A stretch of 64,000 bases of DNA from Sphingobacterium mizutaii (GCF_900187125.1 NZ_LT906468.1:2790001-2854000); one strand, 5' to 3'. Positions 24,740 to 33,692 are shown, counted from the first letter of the stretch. Program-made: numbers and translations. Notes: a model not told the origin generated them from the letters alone.

Positions 24740-24895
24740 TTAGGGCTGGGAAGTTTGATCCGCGGGAGTCTCATCTTTGACTTCATTTTTTTCTGCAAAC
24801 CACCATAGTGCAGGGCCTACTACTCCCCAATTATAGATCCAAAGCAAGATACGGGGAATAAGAATCCTCTTAGGGTTGTTAATCCGTGTGAATAA
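24740..24895 (-). pseudogene. Remnant of a membrane protein gene, about 51 codons
   Basis: A minus-strand frame with protein-like composition (RILIPRILLWIYNWGVVG then PALWWFAEKNEVKDETPADQ) ends in TAA at 24740-24742. It is bounded upstream by a stop codon with no ATG or GTG in between. It has a hydrophobic helix followed by an acidic tail, which looks like the C-terminus of a small membrane protein. The surrounding DNA is all repeat sequence. I cannot name the parent gene. Confidence 0.4.
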
Positions 24896-25154
24896 TTATT
24901 AATCAAATTTAGAGATGTATCGTTTTTCTGAACATCCCTGTAATTAAGTATTTATCTAATGGAGTTGGAATCTTTGCGTTGCTAAACCCCTAACGGGCAA
25001 TGTCATTAAGTTAAGCTTTTTTGTGTAGTACTGAACTTCATCCGATTATCTCATCATGCGAAACTTCAAAATAAAAAACATCATGGTTTACTCTGGCTTA
25101 CAGCTCCTTAACCTTCGGTTAAGGATGACAAGATCTTAGGGAGAAGAACCGTAC

Positions 25155-25531
25155 AGATTCTTCACTATGCTCTGAATCCCTCTCTGGGGCATTTCCAATT
25201 CTGAACGATTAGTGAAGAATCTGTACGTAAATGTCCCGAACGTTCTTGTCATCATCCATCTTCGATGGATAACCTGTACCACAATACCCCACTTTGTAAG
25301 GTTCCGAGATCCTTCCTGCGTCAGGATGACACTGGAAAAGGATATTTTTTTGCGACATACTGCCCTGGAAGGGCAGAATTATTTTAGCAATGGTATCTAA
25401 CAATATAGGGCTAATGCAAAAACGATGTTCGATTAATCGAACATCGTTTTTGCGCGACTTCCAGGCTAACATGCCATGTCTGCTAAAATAATGGAACCCA
25501 AAAAGGGGTTATATCTCTAAAATTAAAAAAA
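25155..25531. repeat. Dispersed repeat module copy C
   Basis: Near-duplicate of copy B in the same orientation. AGATTCTTCACT (25155-25166) pairs with AGTGAAGAATCT (25211-25222). Then come the CATCCATCTTCGATGGAT hairpin, CCCACTTTGTAAGGTTC, CCTTCCTGCGTCAGGATGAC, and a block with AATTATTTTAGCAATGG. The 17-bp perfect stem recurs at 25416-25432 / 25437-25453. The rest of 24896-25154 and 25532-25679 is AT-rich, with a shared CTGTCATCACCTTCC word after each module and nothing else recognisable. Confidence 0.85.
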
Positions 25532-25679
25532 CTTTTTTTTGCCTTGCACATTTCTGTCATCACCTTCCAATAAATATTATTCAAATTTTTCCTTCTCAGC
25601 ATGACACAAAAAAATTCCTTAACTTATTGACATTGCCGAGGGTTCTATATTTGAAAATTCAAGAGCCAGTTTTTATCCT

Positions 25680-27314
25680 TTACCAAATCCCTTTTACAAC
25701 ATAGACTTCAAGTTCTAATACCTCGATATTATTTCCCCAGAAATGATAACCTTCTGTATTGTTTTTGTCCGGTTTTCGATCTAGGTAACTGGTATAGATT
25801 CCATTATCAAAGAACACTTCGATGGAGGTTCTGTCGATAAAGATGTCGGCAGACAGTTCCATGCTCGTAGGGTCTTCTGGGGAATAGAACATGCCATTCA
25901 ACATATTTGAATTCATATCGTAACTGATCATTCTTTGCGCATAAAGATTGAATCCTGCTTCTGTAGCATGGGAAAGTTTGATTTTTGTTTTTATGCGTAA
26001 TTTGTCTTTATCACTGTACTGATGCAATAACTCATTCGCTTTCGCTGCAGTTAAGTTCTTCCATGAATCTACTTTTGTAAATAATTTCTCTGTTTCTTTA
26101 ATCGGAACACTAAATAACCTTGGTCCGTCTTTGGTTGCTCGTAAAGTCAACTCCGTTGGAAGCATCATCATGCCATTGAAAGGCATATCCCCCTGCGGGA
26201 TTCTCCCCCAGCCGATCTGGATCCTTCTTCCGTCAGCTTCAGGAATATTGCTGTAGGTTTGTGCAGCATAGAGGTGCCCTGCACTATAAAAGTATTTTCC
26301 AGCCTCGGGAGTAAATTTCTTGCCATCAAATGAGCCGATCATATAGGTTCCTGTAGCACCGTACATAACCCATTTTTTATTGTTGGCATCGCCATCAATA
26401 GGAAGTTCAAATAATTCGGGACATTCCCAGAAGCCTGAGACATGACTTTTGTAGGTCCAATCTTTTAAGTTATTTGAATTATAGATGGAATGGCCATCTC
26501 TTTCGTTCAGCACCATTACCCAATGTTTTGCTGGCTCAAACCAAAAAACCTTGGGGTCACGGGTGTCCTGACTATTCCACTTTTCCTTGGAGTCAATTAA
26601 GGGATTCTTGTCGTATTTTGTCCAGGTCCTACCTTTGTCCAGACTATAGGCCATGCACTGTACCTGCCTGTCGGCACTAGCAGCCGTATAAAATGCAATC
26701 ATTGCAGGTTCATTCCCTTTATTGTAGCCAGCTGTATTCTGATAATCAATGATCGCGGAGCCGGAAAACATGGTCCCTAATTTATCAGGATACAATGCCG
26801 TTGGCAATTCCTTCCAATGAATCAGGTCCTGGCTCACAGCATGTCCCCAATGCATATTTTCCCATTCTCTCTCCATAGGATTATGTTGGTAGAACAAATG
26901 ATATTCACCATCATAATAGACTAAACCATTAGGGTCATTGATCCATCCCCTTTTCGTAGAAAAATGAAATTGGGGGCGATTTTGTTCTTGGTACAAACTT
27001 TCCTGCCCTTTTATCTCATCAGCCTGATAAATTTGCTTCAGTGCTTTCTCATCTCCTTCATAGGTAATCTTTAGGTTTTTTCCCTTTAGATGTGAAACAT
27101 CATAAAACACCCAATAATCTGCATTATCTGGGGCTAACCTAACGACAACAGACCAAGCCTCTTGACCATTGGGCATAAATTCCATCTTCTTCCGATCTTG
27201 CTTGTTGGAAATTGGAAAATTGAGGTATTTCTTATTGATTTTTAAAGTGATTTCAGAGGCAAATAGCCCAAAGCTCAGCAAGGTCGAAAAGATCAGTAAA
27301 GTTAGTTTTTTCAT
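25680..27314 (-). CDS. Secreted GH32 fructan hydrolase (levanase/inulinase type), 544 aa
   Basis: The catalytic triad of GH32 is intact: WINDPNG at 124-130 (nucleophile Asp127), RDPKV at 252-256 (transition-state Asp253) and ECPELF at 297-302 (acid/base Glu297). The N-terminus is a signal peptide (MKKLTLLIFSTLLSFGLFA), with no lipobox Cys. A beta-sandwich occupies about 400-544. Residues about 20-105 form an extra N-terminal domain seen in some Bacteroidota GH32 enzymes. It hydrolyses beta-fructosides such as levan, inulin or sucrose. No SusCD, fructokinase or regulator is adjacent, so it is an isolated enzyme. Confidence 0.93.
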   Translation of the reverse strand: MKKLTLLIFSTLLSFGLFASEITLKINKKYLNFPISNKQDRKKMEFMPNGQEAWSVVVRLAPDNADYWVFYDVSHLKGKNLKITYEGDEKALKQIYQADEIKGQESLYQEQNRPQFHFSTKRGWINDPNGLVYYDGEYHLFYQHNPMEREWENMHWGHAVSQDLIHWKELPTALYPDKLGTMFSGSAIIDYQNTAGYNKGNEPAMIAFYTAASADRQVQCMAYSLDKGRTWTKYDKNPLIDSKEKWNSQDTRDPKVFWFEPAKHWVMVLNERDGHSIYNSNNLKDWTYKSHVSGFWECPELFELPIDGDANNKKWVMYGATGTYMIGSFDGKKFTPEAGKYFYSAGHLYAAQTYSNIPEADGRRIQIGWGRIPQGDMPFNGMMMLPTELTLRATKDGPRLFSVPIKETEKLFTKVDSWKNLTAAKANELLHQYSDKDKLRIKTKIKLSHATEAGFNLYAQRMISYDMNSNMLNGMFYSPEDPTSMELSADIFIDRTSIEVFFDNGIYTSYLDRKPDKNNTEGYHFWGNNIEVLELEVYVVKGIW

Positions 27315-27417
27315 GGTGAATGGATTAGGTTAGAGTAAGATAAGCATTTTAAACAAAACCCTTACCAATTAGAAATCCTAAAATTAACAAGTCAGTCGAA
27401 AGAACAAATTTTTCCTC

Positions 27418-27425
27418 TATCTTTG
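27418..27425 (+). promoter_or_regulatory. -7 promoter box (TATCTTTG) of the ABC-F gene
   Basis: Exact TAnnTTTG match 26 nt before the GTG start at 27452. Confidence 0.5.
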
Positions 27426-27451
27426 CAGCTCAAAATAAAATCGAGCGAATC

Positions 27452-29083
27452 GTGATCAATGTAAATAACATCTCTGTTTCCTTTGGAGGAACAACTCTTT
27501 TTTCCGATGTGACTTTCTCTATCAACGAGAATGACAAAATCGCCTTAATGGGTAAGAATGGTGCAGGTAAATCCACTTTATTAAAGATTATTGCTGGGGT
27601 TGGAAAACCTACAACTGGCAATGTATCTGGACCTAAGGATGCAGTAATTGCCTATTTACCGCAGCATTTGTTGACAAAGGATAATATGACCGTGTTTGAA
27701 GAAACTTCAAAAGCATTTGAAGAAGTCTATCAGATGCGCGATGAACTTGAGGAACTGAATGAACAATTGAACATTCGCACCGATTATGAAACGGATGATT
27801 ACATGAAGTTAATCGAACGTGTTTCAGAGCTGAGTGAAAAATTCTATTCCATCGAAGAGACTAATTACGATGCTGAAGTGGAGAAGGTATTGAAAGGATT
27901 GGGATTCGAGCGTTCAGATTTTAACCGTCAAACCTCTGAATTTTCTGGAGGATGGCGTATGCGAATCGAATTAGCAAAAATCCTTTTAAAGAAACCTGAC
28001 TTGATTTTATTGGATGAGCCTACCAACCATATGGATATCGAAAGTATCGAATGGTTAGAGGACTTCTTGATCAATCAAGCCAAGGCCGTAATCGTGATCT
28101 CCCATGACCGTGCTTTCGTAGATAATATTACCAACAGGACTATTGAGGTGACCATGGGTAAGATCTATGATTACAAAGCTAAATACAGCCATTACTTGGA
28201 ACTTCGTAAGGAACGCAGATTGCACCAATTAAAGGCTTATGAAGAACAACAGCGTTTTATTGCAGATAACCAAGAATTCATCGACCGTTTCAAAGGCACC
28301 TATTCAAAAACTTTGCAAGTTCAGTCAAGGGTTAAGATGCTTGAGAAATTGGAGATCATTGAAATCGATGAAGTCGACAATTCAGCATTGCGTCTGAAAT
28401 TCCCACCTTCACCAAGATCCGGAACTTATCCTGTCATTGTAGAAGATTTAACCAAGTCTTATGGTGACCATTTGGTATTCCAAAATGCGAATATGGTCAT
28501 TGAACGTGGACAGAAAGTAGCCTTTGTAGGTAAAAACGGTGAGGGCAAATCGACCATGATCAAAGCTATCATGGGGGAAATTGATATTGAAGGAACGCTA
28601 AAAGTTGGGCACAATGCGAAAATCGGATATTTTGCGCAAAACCAAGCTGCTTTATTAGATGAAGAACTTACGGTTTTTGAAACAATAGACCAGATTGCTG
28701 TTGGGGATGTCCGTGTAAAGATCAAAGATCTTTTGGGAGCATTTATGTTCAGTGGTGATGATACAACCAAAAAGGTAAAGGTTCTTTCAGGTGGTGAAAA
28801 AACAAGGCTAGCCATGATTAAGTTACTGCTGGAACCAGTGAATGTATTGATCCTGGATGAGCCTACCAACCACTTGGACATGAAAACCAAGGATATTATC
28901 AAAGATGCCCTTCAAGATTTTGATGGCACACTGATTTTGGTATCCCACGATCGTGATTTCCTTGATGGATTGGCTACTAAGGTTTTCGAATTCGGAAATA
29001 AACGCGTTCGTGAGCATTTTGAAGACATTAAAGGATTCTTGGAATACAAGAAAATGAATAGTTTGAAAGAAATAGAGAAATAG
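27452..29083 (+). CDS. ABC-F family ATPase, 543 aa, GTG start
   Basis: Two ATPase domains with Walker A GKNGAGKST (34-42) and GKNGEGKST in the second, signature motifs FSGGWRMR and LSGGEKTR, and Walker B LLDEPTNHMD and LILDEPTNHLD. A linker (about 230-300) separates them, and there are no membrane helices. ABC-F proteins act on the ribosome (Uup, EttA or antibiotic-protection types), not in transport. The GTG start is chosen because the only nearby ATG is out of frame and the conserved IN-VNNISVSF start fits. A bidirectional terminator follows. Confidence 0.94.
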   Translation: MINVNNISVSFGGTTLFSDVTFSINENDKIALMGKNGAGKSTLLKIIAGVGKPTTGNVSGPKDAVIAYLPQHLLTKDNMTVFEETSKAFEEVYQMRDELEELNEQLNIRTDYETDDYMKLIERVSELSEKFYSIEETNYDAEVEKVLKGLGFERSDFNRQTSEFSGGWRMRIELAKILLKKPDLILLDEPTNHMDIESIEWLEDFLINQAKAVIVISHDRAFVDNITNRTIEVTMGKIYDYKAKYSHYLELRKERRLHQLKAYEEQQRFIADNQEFIDRFKGTYSKTLQVQSRVKMLEKLEIIEIDEVDNSALRLKFPPSPRSGTYPVIVEDLTKSYGDHLVFQNANMVIERGQKVAFVGKNGEGKSTMIKAIMGEIDIEGTLKVGHNAKIGYFAQNQAALLDEELTVFETIDQIAVGDVRVKIKDLLGAFMFSGDDTTKKVKVLSGGEKTRLAMIKLLLEPVNVLILDEPTNHLDMKTKDIIKDALQDFDGTLILVSHDRDFLDGLATKVFEFGNKRVREHFEDIKGFLEYKKMNSLKEIEK

Positions 29084-29097
29084 AACTAATCGACATA

Positions 29098-29140
29098 AAA
29101 ACAAAGGGTTAACATACAATATGCTAACCCTTTGTTTTTT
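29098..29140. terminator. Bidirectional terminator between ABC-F and the lipid cluster
   Basis: Long stem AAAACAAAGGGTTA / TAACCCTTTGTTTT with a 13-nt loop, T-rich on both exit strands. It serves convergent genes ending at 29083 and 29156. Confidence 0.92.
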
Positions 29141-29155
29141 AATAGATTCCTCATA

Positions 29156-30052
29156 TTAAACCACTACTGGAGTTTCTTCGGAATGTAATTTCTGTTGTGA
29201 GATCAAATGATGTAATACTTCCGTGGATAAACCATGAAGTGTCAACCTAAATCCAGCTCCATAGGTTGGCAAAGGAATCATAGGGTGTTTGTTATTTAAT
29301 GCGATCAATTTTTCCGGACAACTCATTATTGTCGCTGCATATACGCCAATTACCTCATCCAGCTGTAACGAGTTTGATGCCCTCCAAAAGTCATTATCCG
29401 TTAAAAAGAATTGATAAACTGGAGTAAATACTTCAATCGCAGAAGATAGATCCATCATATTGGTCCAACGATTTGGAAATTCCTCAAAGGGGATTGGACC
29501 TGCAGAAACAGCAGTGAAATCTGGATTGGAAACAGGTTCAATTTTCAGTCCCTTCTCCTGGATCGCCGTATTTAAGTTGATAATGAAATTGTAGAGGTTA
29601 AGATCATGCTCCAAGAACAGGTTATCCTTGACCACCTCCAAAGACAAGGGCTTTAATGGATTCATCGGAATATCCTCTGCTCCTTTTACATTATCCTTGA
29701 TAAATCTTAAGACCTCAGATCCTAGGTAAAAATGCCTTAAAATCAAAAAGTTGGCTTCCGGAGAAACCCAATATTTCATTCCCCAATAAAGAAAACGGTG
29801 TAAGGTCTTTGGTGCATTGATGAGATTTGGAGCAATTGCCTTAAAAATCTGCAAGATGATAATGGTCAATCTTCCAAATACCCTCAAAAAAGGCAGCATA
29901 AACTGTTTGCTCTTTCTATTGGAATCAAATAAAAAAGCGGCCTTTGCATCCTTATTAAAAGGAACACTATTGTCTAAGAACAAGGCATGCCAATGACTTG
30001 GGTCTCTTGGGTTGTTCTTTTTATGTTCGAAATATTCGCTGGTATGTAACAT
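29156..30052 (-). CDS. Unrecognised 298-aa protein, last gene of a KAS III operon
   Basis: I do not recognise the family with confidence. A central amphipathic to hydrophobic stretch lies at about 50-80 (LPFLRVFGRLTIIILQIFKAIAP) and a second near 93-112. Aromatic-rich segments (SPEANFLILRHFYLGSEVLRFI, FFLTDNDFWRASNSLQLDEVIGVY) suggest a membrane-associated, substrate-handling protein. It begins 9 nt after the KAS III fusion stop, so it is certainly co-transcribed. The operon context suggests a role in the same lipid pathway, but this is inference. Confidence 0.8.
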   Translation of the reverse strand: MLHTSEYFEHKKNNPRDPSHWHALFLDNSVPFNKDAKAAFLFDSNRKSKQFMLPFLRVFGRLTIIILQIFKAIAPNLINAPKTLHRFLYWGMKYWVSPEANFLILRHFYLGSEVLRFIKDNVKGAEDIPMNPLKPLSLEVVKDNLFLEHDLNLYNFIINLNTAIQEKGLKIEPVSNPDFTAVSAGPIPFEEFPNRWTNMMDLSSAIEVFTPVYQFFLTDNDFWRASNSLQLDEVIGVYAATIMSCPEKLIALNNKHPMIPLPTYGAGFRLTLHGLSTEVLHHLISQQKLHSEETPVVV

Positions 30053-30061
30053 AGGAGCTGA

Positions 30062-31948
30062 TTAATAATTTCCGATTTCTGCCAATTGCATTTGATATAA
30101 TTTAGCCACCACCTTTGCGGTCTTGGCTACTCTTTTTGCCATTTCTTCAGTTAACAATTCTGAATTTAGAGCCTTTTCGAAGCGTTCAAAATGGTTATCG
30201 TTGGAGTCAGAAGTTTCATGATAGATAAAAAATGAAACCTGATCATCCTTGAGATCCAATTGATGCTGGATAGCACGACCCCATTTGCCCGCCAATCGAT
30301 TACCTAAGCCTTCAATAATAAACATTCCACCTAATAAATCGAATGGATTCGGTTGGCTTGCTTTATGGAACATGTAGGCACTTAAAGCCTCCGAACCAAT
30401 ATTTTTTTCACCTTGGTAAAGTGCCTCTTTACTTCCGCTACAATTAATAAAGTTTTTCTCCAGGATCTGGTAATCCTTATGTTCATCGCGAGAATGGGAA
30501 ATAAAGGATGATCGGATATCAAAATAATCCATGCTTACGTTGGATGCTGCTCGAGCAATCCATTGTGAACCATCAATGACCTGTTGCCTTAAGTTCAACA
30601 AAAGGAGTTTATAATCCTCTAAACTGATCGTCCCATTGTAAATACGCTCAATAATTGCTGTATTCCGCAAGGATAATTCAAAATCCACCCAAATCTGCGT
30701 CAGATCACGAACTAGCTTTTCTTGGATAGGCTTATTATCTATGTGTATCTCTGGAGCTAAGATTTCATCTTCTTTAGAAATCAATGGTTTCTTTTCAGTC
30801 TGCACATTACCTACTACTTTAAGTTTCATAAAAGTAGTGATGAAACGTCCGCTCTCCGGAACCATGCAAAGGATTTCCTGATTGGGTTTTAATTTCCCGC
30901 TATAAAGCAACTCCTCCAACATTATGTAAATTGAAGCTGCTCCAGTATTTCCCTTATCGTGTAAATTGGTGAACCATTTGTCTTCCTCAATGGTCAATCC
31001 TCCTTTTTTCAAAAGGTCTACAATGGGTTGTTTGAAATATTCTGAGGAGTAATGGCAGACCAACCAATCTATTCTTTTTGGATCTACCTTGCCTTCTTCA
31101 ATCAATTGAAAAAGATGTTGGACCCCTAAGCTTACTGTATTGTTTACCAGTTTGATATCTTGCTTCAGATTAATAGCTGCATCAGCATCGGCATCAGAAA
31201 AACTTGGATAATCTAACCAATATTGATCAATAGTTCCATCTTTCTTTTTATTTGCACCAGTATACATGCAGACTTCAAAACTATTGGCATAGGATTTTAC
31301 ATCTATCCATTCAATTTCAAGGCTCAATCCTTTAGGATTAGGTTTATCGGAAAGAAACATGGCTCCTGCTCCATCAGACAACATCCATCTTAAAAAATCG
31401 GTATCCAATGGCAAGCCTTTCTCTTGGATTTCAGGCTGTTTTTCAAATCGTGAAGCCTTAAACATGCGGCTAGGCATATCCGCAGCACAAGATATAGCAT
31501 TATCATTTTCACCAGTCAATATATGCAGGTAAGCGCTTTTTAAGGCCATAATTCCTGATGAGCAAACACTCTGATGCGAAACAATATTACATACAGGTAG
31601 CTTTGCTTCTGCGTGGACCATACTAGCAAAGCCAGGAATAGGCACATCACCTTGTGTAGTACCAGCAGTCAGCAACTCAATTTCATCTTTATTGACATTT
31701 GCCTTATCTAAACAACTTTTAATGGCCTTGTTCGCCATGCCCGCCACTGAATCGGTGGATTGCTGGCTTTTATCAAGTGCATAAAATCTTGTTTTAATGC
31801 CATTTTGCTTCAGCATCCTTTCCTTAGCTCTTGAAGGTTTACCTCCTATCAATCCTAAATATTCTTCCATTTCCTCATTAGAAACTGGAGAATTGGGAAG
31901 ATGCATCCCAATGGCATTTATATAAACTGGTCTATTTTCTTTTTTCAT
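30062..31948 (-). CDS. KAS III-like condensing enzyme fused to a C-terminal heme-oxygenase-fold (iron-oxidase-like) domain, 628 aa
   Basis: Residues 1-380 are a thiolase-fold KAS III domain with an intact triad: Cys129 (HQSVCSSG), His299 (CHYSS) and Asn334 (DKGNTGAAS). FabH-type enzymes (about 330 aa) end there. This one continues with an all-helical domain (about 400-628) resembling TenA/PqqC/CADD or heme-oxygenase-like iron oxidases. DEHKDYQILEKNF (488-500), FIIEGLGNRLAGKW (543-556) and HETSDSNDNHFERF (577-590) fall where such proteins hold metal ligands. A single polypeptide could therefore condense an acyl chain and then oxidise it. It starts with a 1-nt overlap with the upstream hydroxylase gene. 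The metal ligands are inferred and need a structural alignment. Confidence 0.85.
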   Translation of the reverse strand: MKKENRPVYINAIGMHLPNSPVSNEEMEEYLGLIGGKPSRAKERMLKQNGIKTRFYALDKSQQSTDSVAGMANKAIKSCLDKANVNKDEIELLTAGTTQGDVPIPGFASMVHAEAKLPVCNIVSHQSVCSSGIMALKSAYLHILTGENDNAISCAADMPSRMFKASRFEKQPEIQEKGLPLDTDFLRWMLSDGAGAMFLSDKPNPKGLSLEIEWIDVKSYANSFEVCMYTGANKKKDGTIDQYWLDYPSFSDADADAAINLKQDIKLVNNTVSLGVQHLFQLIEEGKVDPKRIDWLVCHYSSEYFKQPIVDLLKKGGLTIEEDKWFTNLHDKGNTGAASIYIMLEELLYSGKLKPNQEILCMVPESGRFITTFMKLKVVGNVQTEKKPLISKEDEILAPEIHIDNKPIQEKLVRDLTQIWVDFELSLRNTAIIERIYNGTISLEDYKLLLLNLRQQVIDGSQWIARAASNVSMDYFDIRSSFISHSRDEHKDYQILEKNFINCSGSKEALYQGEKNIGSEALSAYMFHKASQPNPFDLLGGMFIIEGLGNRLAGKWGRAIQHQLDLKDDQVSFFIYHETSDSNDNHFERFEKALNSELLTEEMAKRVAKTAKVVAKLYQMQLAEIGNY

Positions 31949-32685
31949 TAGTGTTTATTATCTGAAACTTGGGTATTAAATATCTTATCAAAAATGCCGA
32001 GCATAAAGCCAAAATTGCCTCTGCCCCACTTATGATGCATGCTATGTCTAAACGTATATTTTGAAAAGGATGTACTTGGCTTATCACTTGGGATCTCATG
32101 GTTACAATGTCCAAGCAAATTGATTACCAAACTCATCACTGGTAAACTCAAAATGGAATAGACCTGAAAATCATGGAAGAATAATGGAAAGAAAATCACG
32201 GTGCCTAGCAGAAATGATTCGATCCAATGAAAACTAAATATGGAGTATGCCGTTGGTTCCTTCGACCAATGATGGACTTTGTGGACATTTCTAAAGAACC
32301 AAGGTCTATGCAAAAGCCAATGTACTGCATAAAAATGTATCTCATTCCAAAGGAACAACAGCGGGATTTCCCATAGGCAGTTCCAGTTATTGTCAAAACG
32401 GACCTTAAAGACGCCAATGGAAAACAGGTATTGAAAAAAGATAGCTTGAAGGGAAAAAACAAAAATGGATACTAATGAATTTTTAATTTCCTTTGCTCGC
32501 TGTCCAGGTTTTTGAGCAAATACAATCTGCCTTAAACTTGCGTTTTTGGTCTTGTACTGTACTATAGTTTCTGTAATAAAGGTCCCAAGAAAGTAGAGGA
32601 TACTAAAAAACACAAAGAAAAAAGCACTTGTGTAGTACCATTTCGAGAGCACGAAATTAAATGTGTTTTCCAGCAGTTCGTTCAT
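31948..32685 (-). CDS. Fatty-acid hydroxylase/sterol-desaturase superfamily membrane protein, 245 aa
   Basis: The di-iron histidine clusters are all present: H117xxxxH122xxxH126 (HFYAVHWLLH), H135xxH138H139 (HKVHH), H193xxH196 and H214xxH217H218 (HSMHH). Four or so hydrophobic segments surround them. The superfamily hydroxylates or desaturates lipid chains at the membrane. It is the first gene of the operon, with its stop overlapping the next ATG by one nucleotide. Confidence 0.9.
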   Translation of the reverse strand: MNELLENTFNFVLSKWYYTSAFFFVFFSILYFLGTFITETIVQYKTKNASLRQIVFAQKPGQRAKEIKNSLVSIFVFSLQAIFFQYLFSIGVFKVRFDNNWNCLWEIPLLFLWNEIHFYAVHWLLHRPWFFRNVHKVHHWSKEPTAYSIFSFHWIESFLLGTVIFFPLFFHDFQVYSILSLPVMSLVINLLGHCNHEIPSDKPSTSFSKYTFRHSMHHKWGRGNFGFMLGIFDKIFNTQVSDNKH

Positions 32686-32901
32686 TAATAATCAGGCTTC
32701 AGCTATTGAAATTCAATTAATTTATTAACTCTTATTAACGATGTTTTATTATTCAAAAAGTAATGGAAAGGAAAAATAAATACTTGGAAAGTTCCTTAAT
32801 AAATATGTTAACCCTCATTACAATTCTAAAACTTCAAATTAGCGAAAAATATTGATGAAATAACCACTGAAAACAGCTATATTTTGGTTTAATCAATTAA
32901 A

Positions 32902-32933
32902 AAGGGAAGTAAAAAATAAATCTTACTTCCCTT
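32902..32933 (-). terminator. Terminator of msrA
   Basis: Stem AAGGGAAGTAA (32902-32912) / TTACTTCCCTT (32923-32933) with a 10-nt loop, 20 nt beyond the stop. Confidence 0.85.
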
Positions 32934-32952
32934 TATTCTAATGTGTTACCTA

Positions 32953-33591
32953 TTACTTTTTAGGATTTGCTTTTTTAGCGATTTCAAAAAGTTCAGGACC
33001 GATATGGCAATATCCTCCTGGATTCTTATCTAAATAATCTTGGTGATAGGTTTCAGCATCATAGAAATTTCTCAATGGTTCGTTTTCTACCACAACTGGG
33101 CTTTGAATGGATAAAGATAAAGCATGCAATTTATCTTTGATCAAAGGCTCATCGTTCTTATCGGTATAATAGATCCCGGTACGATACTGGGTCCCTCTGT
33201 CGTTTCCTTGTCTGTTTAAAGTGGTCGGGTCGACACTTTCTAGATAAAGGTCTATCAATAGTCCAAGATCGATAACTTCAGGATCGTATATGACTTTTAC
33301 AGTTTCCGTTGCTCCTGTACTGCCTGTGCAAACTTCCTCATAAGTAGGATTTGTTTTATTTCCATTGGCATAACCAACTTCAGTTCCTACCACACCTCTC
33401 ACCAACTTGAAAAAATGTTCGGTTCCCCAAAAACATCCACCGGCAAAATATATCTCTTTTTCTTTTCCTGTTAAACTCATTGTGCTATTTGTTTCTGATT
33501 TTTCTTCTTTTTGATTTCCCTCCGAAAAGCCCATGGTCATGATGATTACAGTGACTAGGACTGTGGAAGCAATAACTGCTAATTTTTTCAT
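32953..33591 (-). CDS. msrA: Peptide-methionine (S)-S-oxide reductase, exported form, 212 aa
   Basis: The catalytic motif GGCFWGTEHFF places the active Cys at 53. Other family landmarks are GYANGNKTNPTYEEVCTG, EVIDLGLLIDLYLESVDPTTLNRQGNDRGTQYRTGIYY and NPGGYCHI with a C-terminal Cys that could resolve the sulfenic acid. The N-terminal 20-25 residues are a signal peptide or anchor (VIASTVLVTVIIMTMGFSEG), so it repairs Met-sulfoxide in envelope proteins. No msrB is seen here. Confidence 0.95.
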   Translation of the reverse strand: MKKLAVIASTVLVTVIIMTMGFSEGNQKEEKSETNSTMSLTGKEKEIYFAGGCFWGTEHFFKLVRGVVGTEVGYANGNKTNPTYEEVCTGSTGATETVKVIYDPEVIDLGLLIDLYLESVDPTTLNRQGNDRGTQYRTGIYYTDKNDEPLIKDKLHALSLSIQSPVVVENEPLRNFYDAETYHQDYLDKNPGGYCHIGPELFEIAKKANPKK

Positions 33592-33692
33592 GGCTTTAAG
33601 ATTTGTATATAAAGTTAAGGATTTTGAAGAAATAATGTGTTTGAGGGATTAAATGTGAGATTTAGTTGATAAATAAATAGAATGTAAAACTC

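Noticed and set aside
28459..28902. 147-codon minus-strand frame
   Set aside because: Antisense shadow of the second ABC-F ATPase domain.
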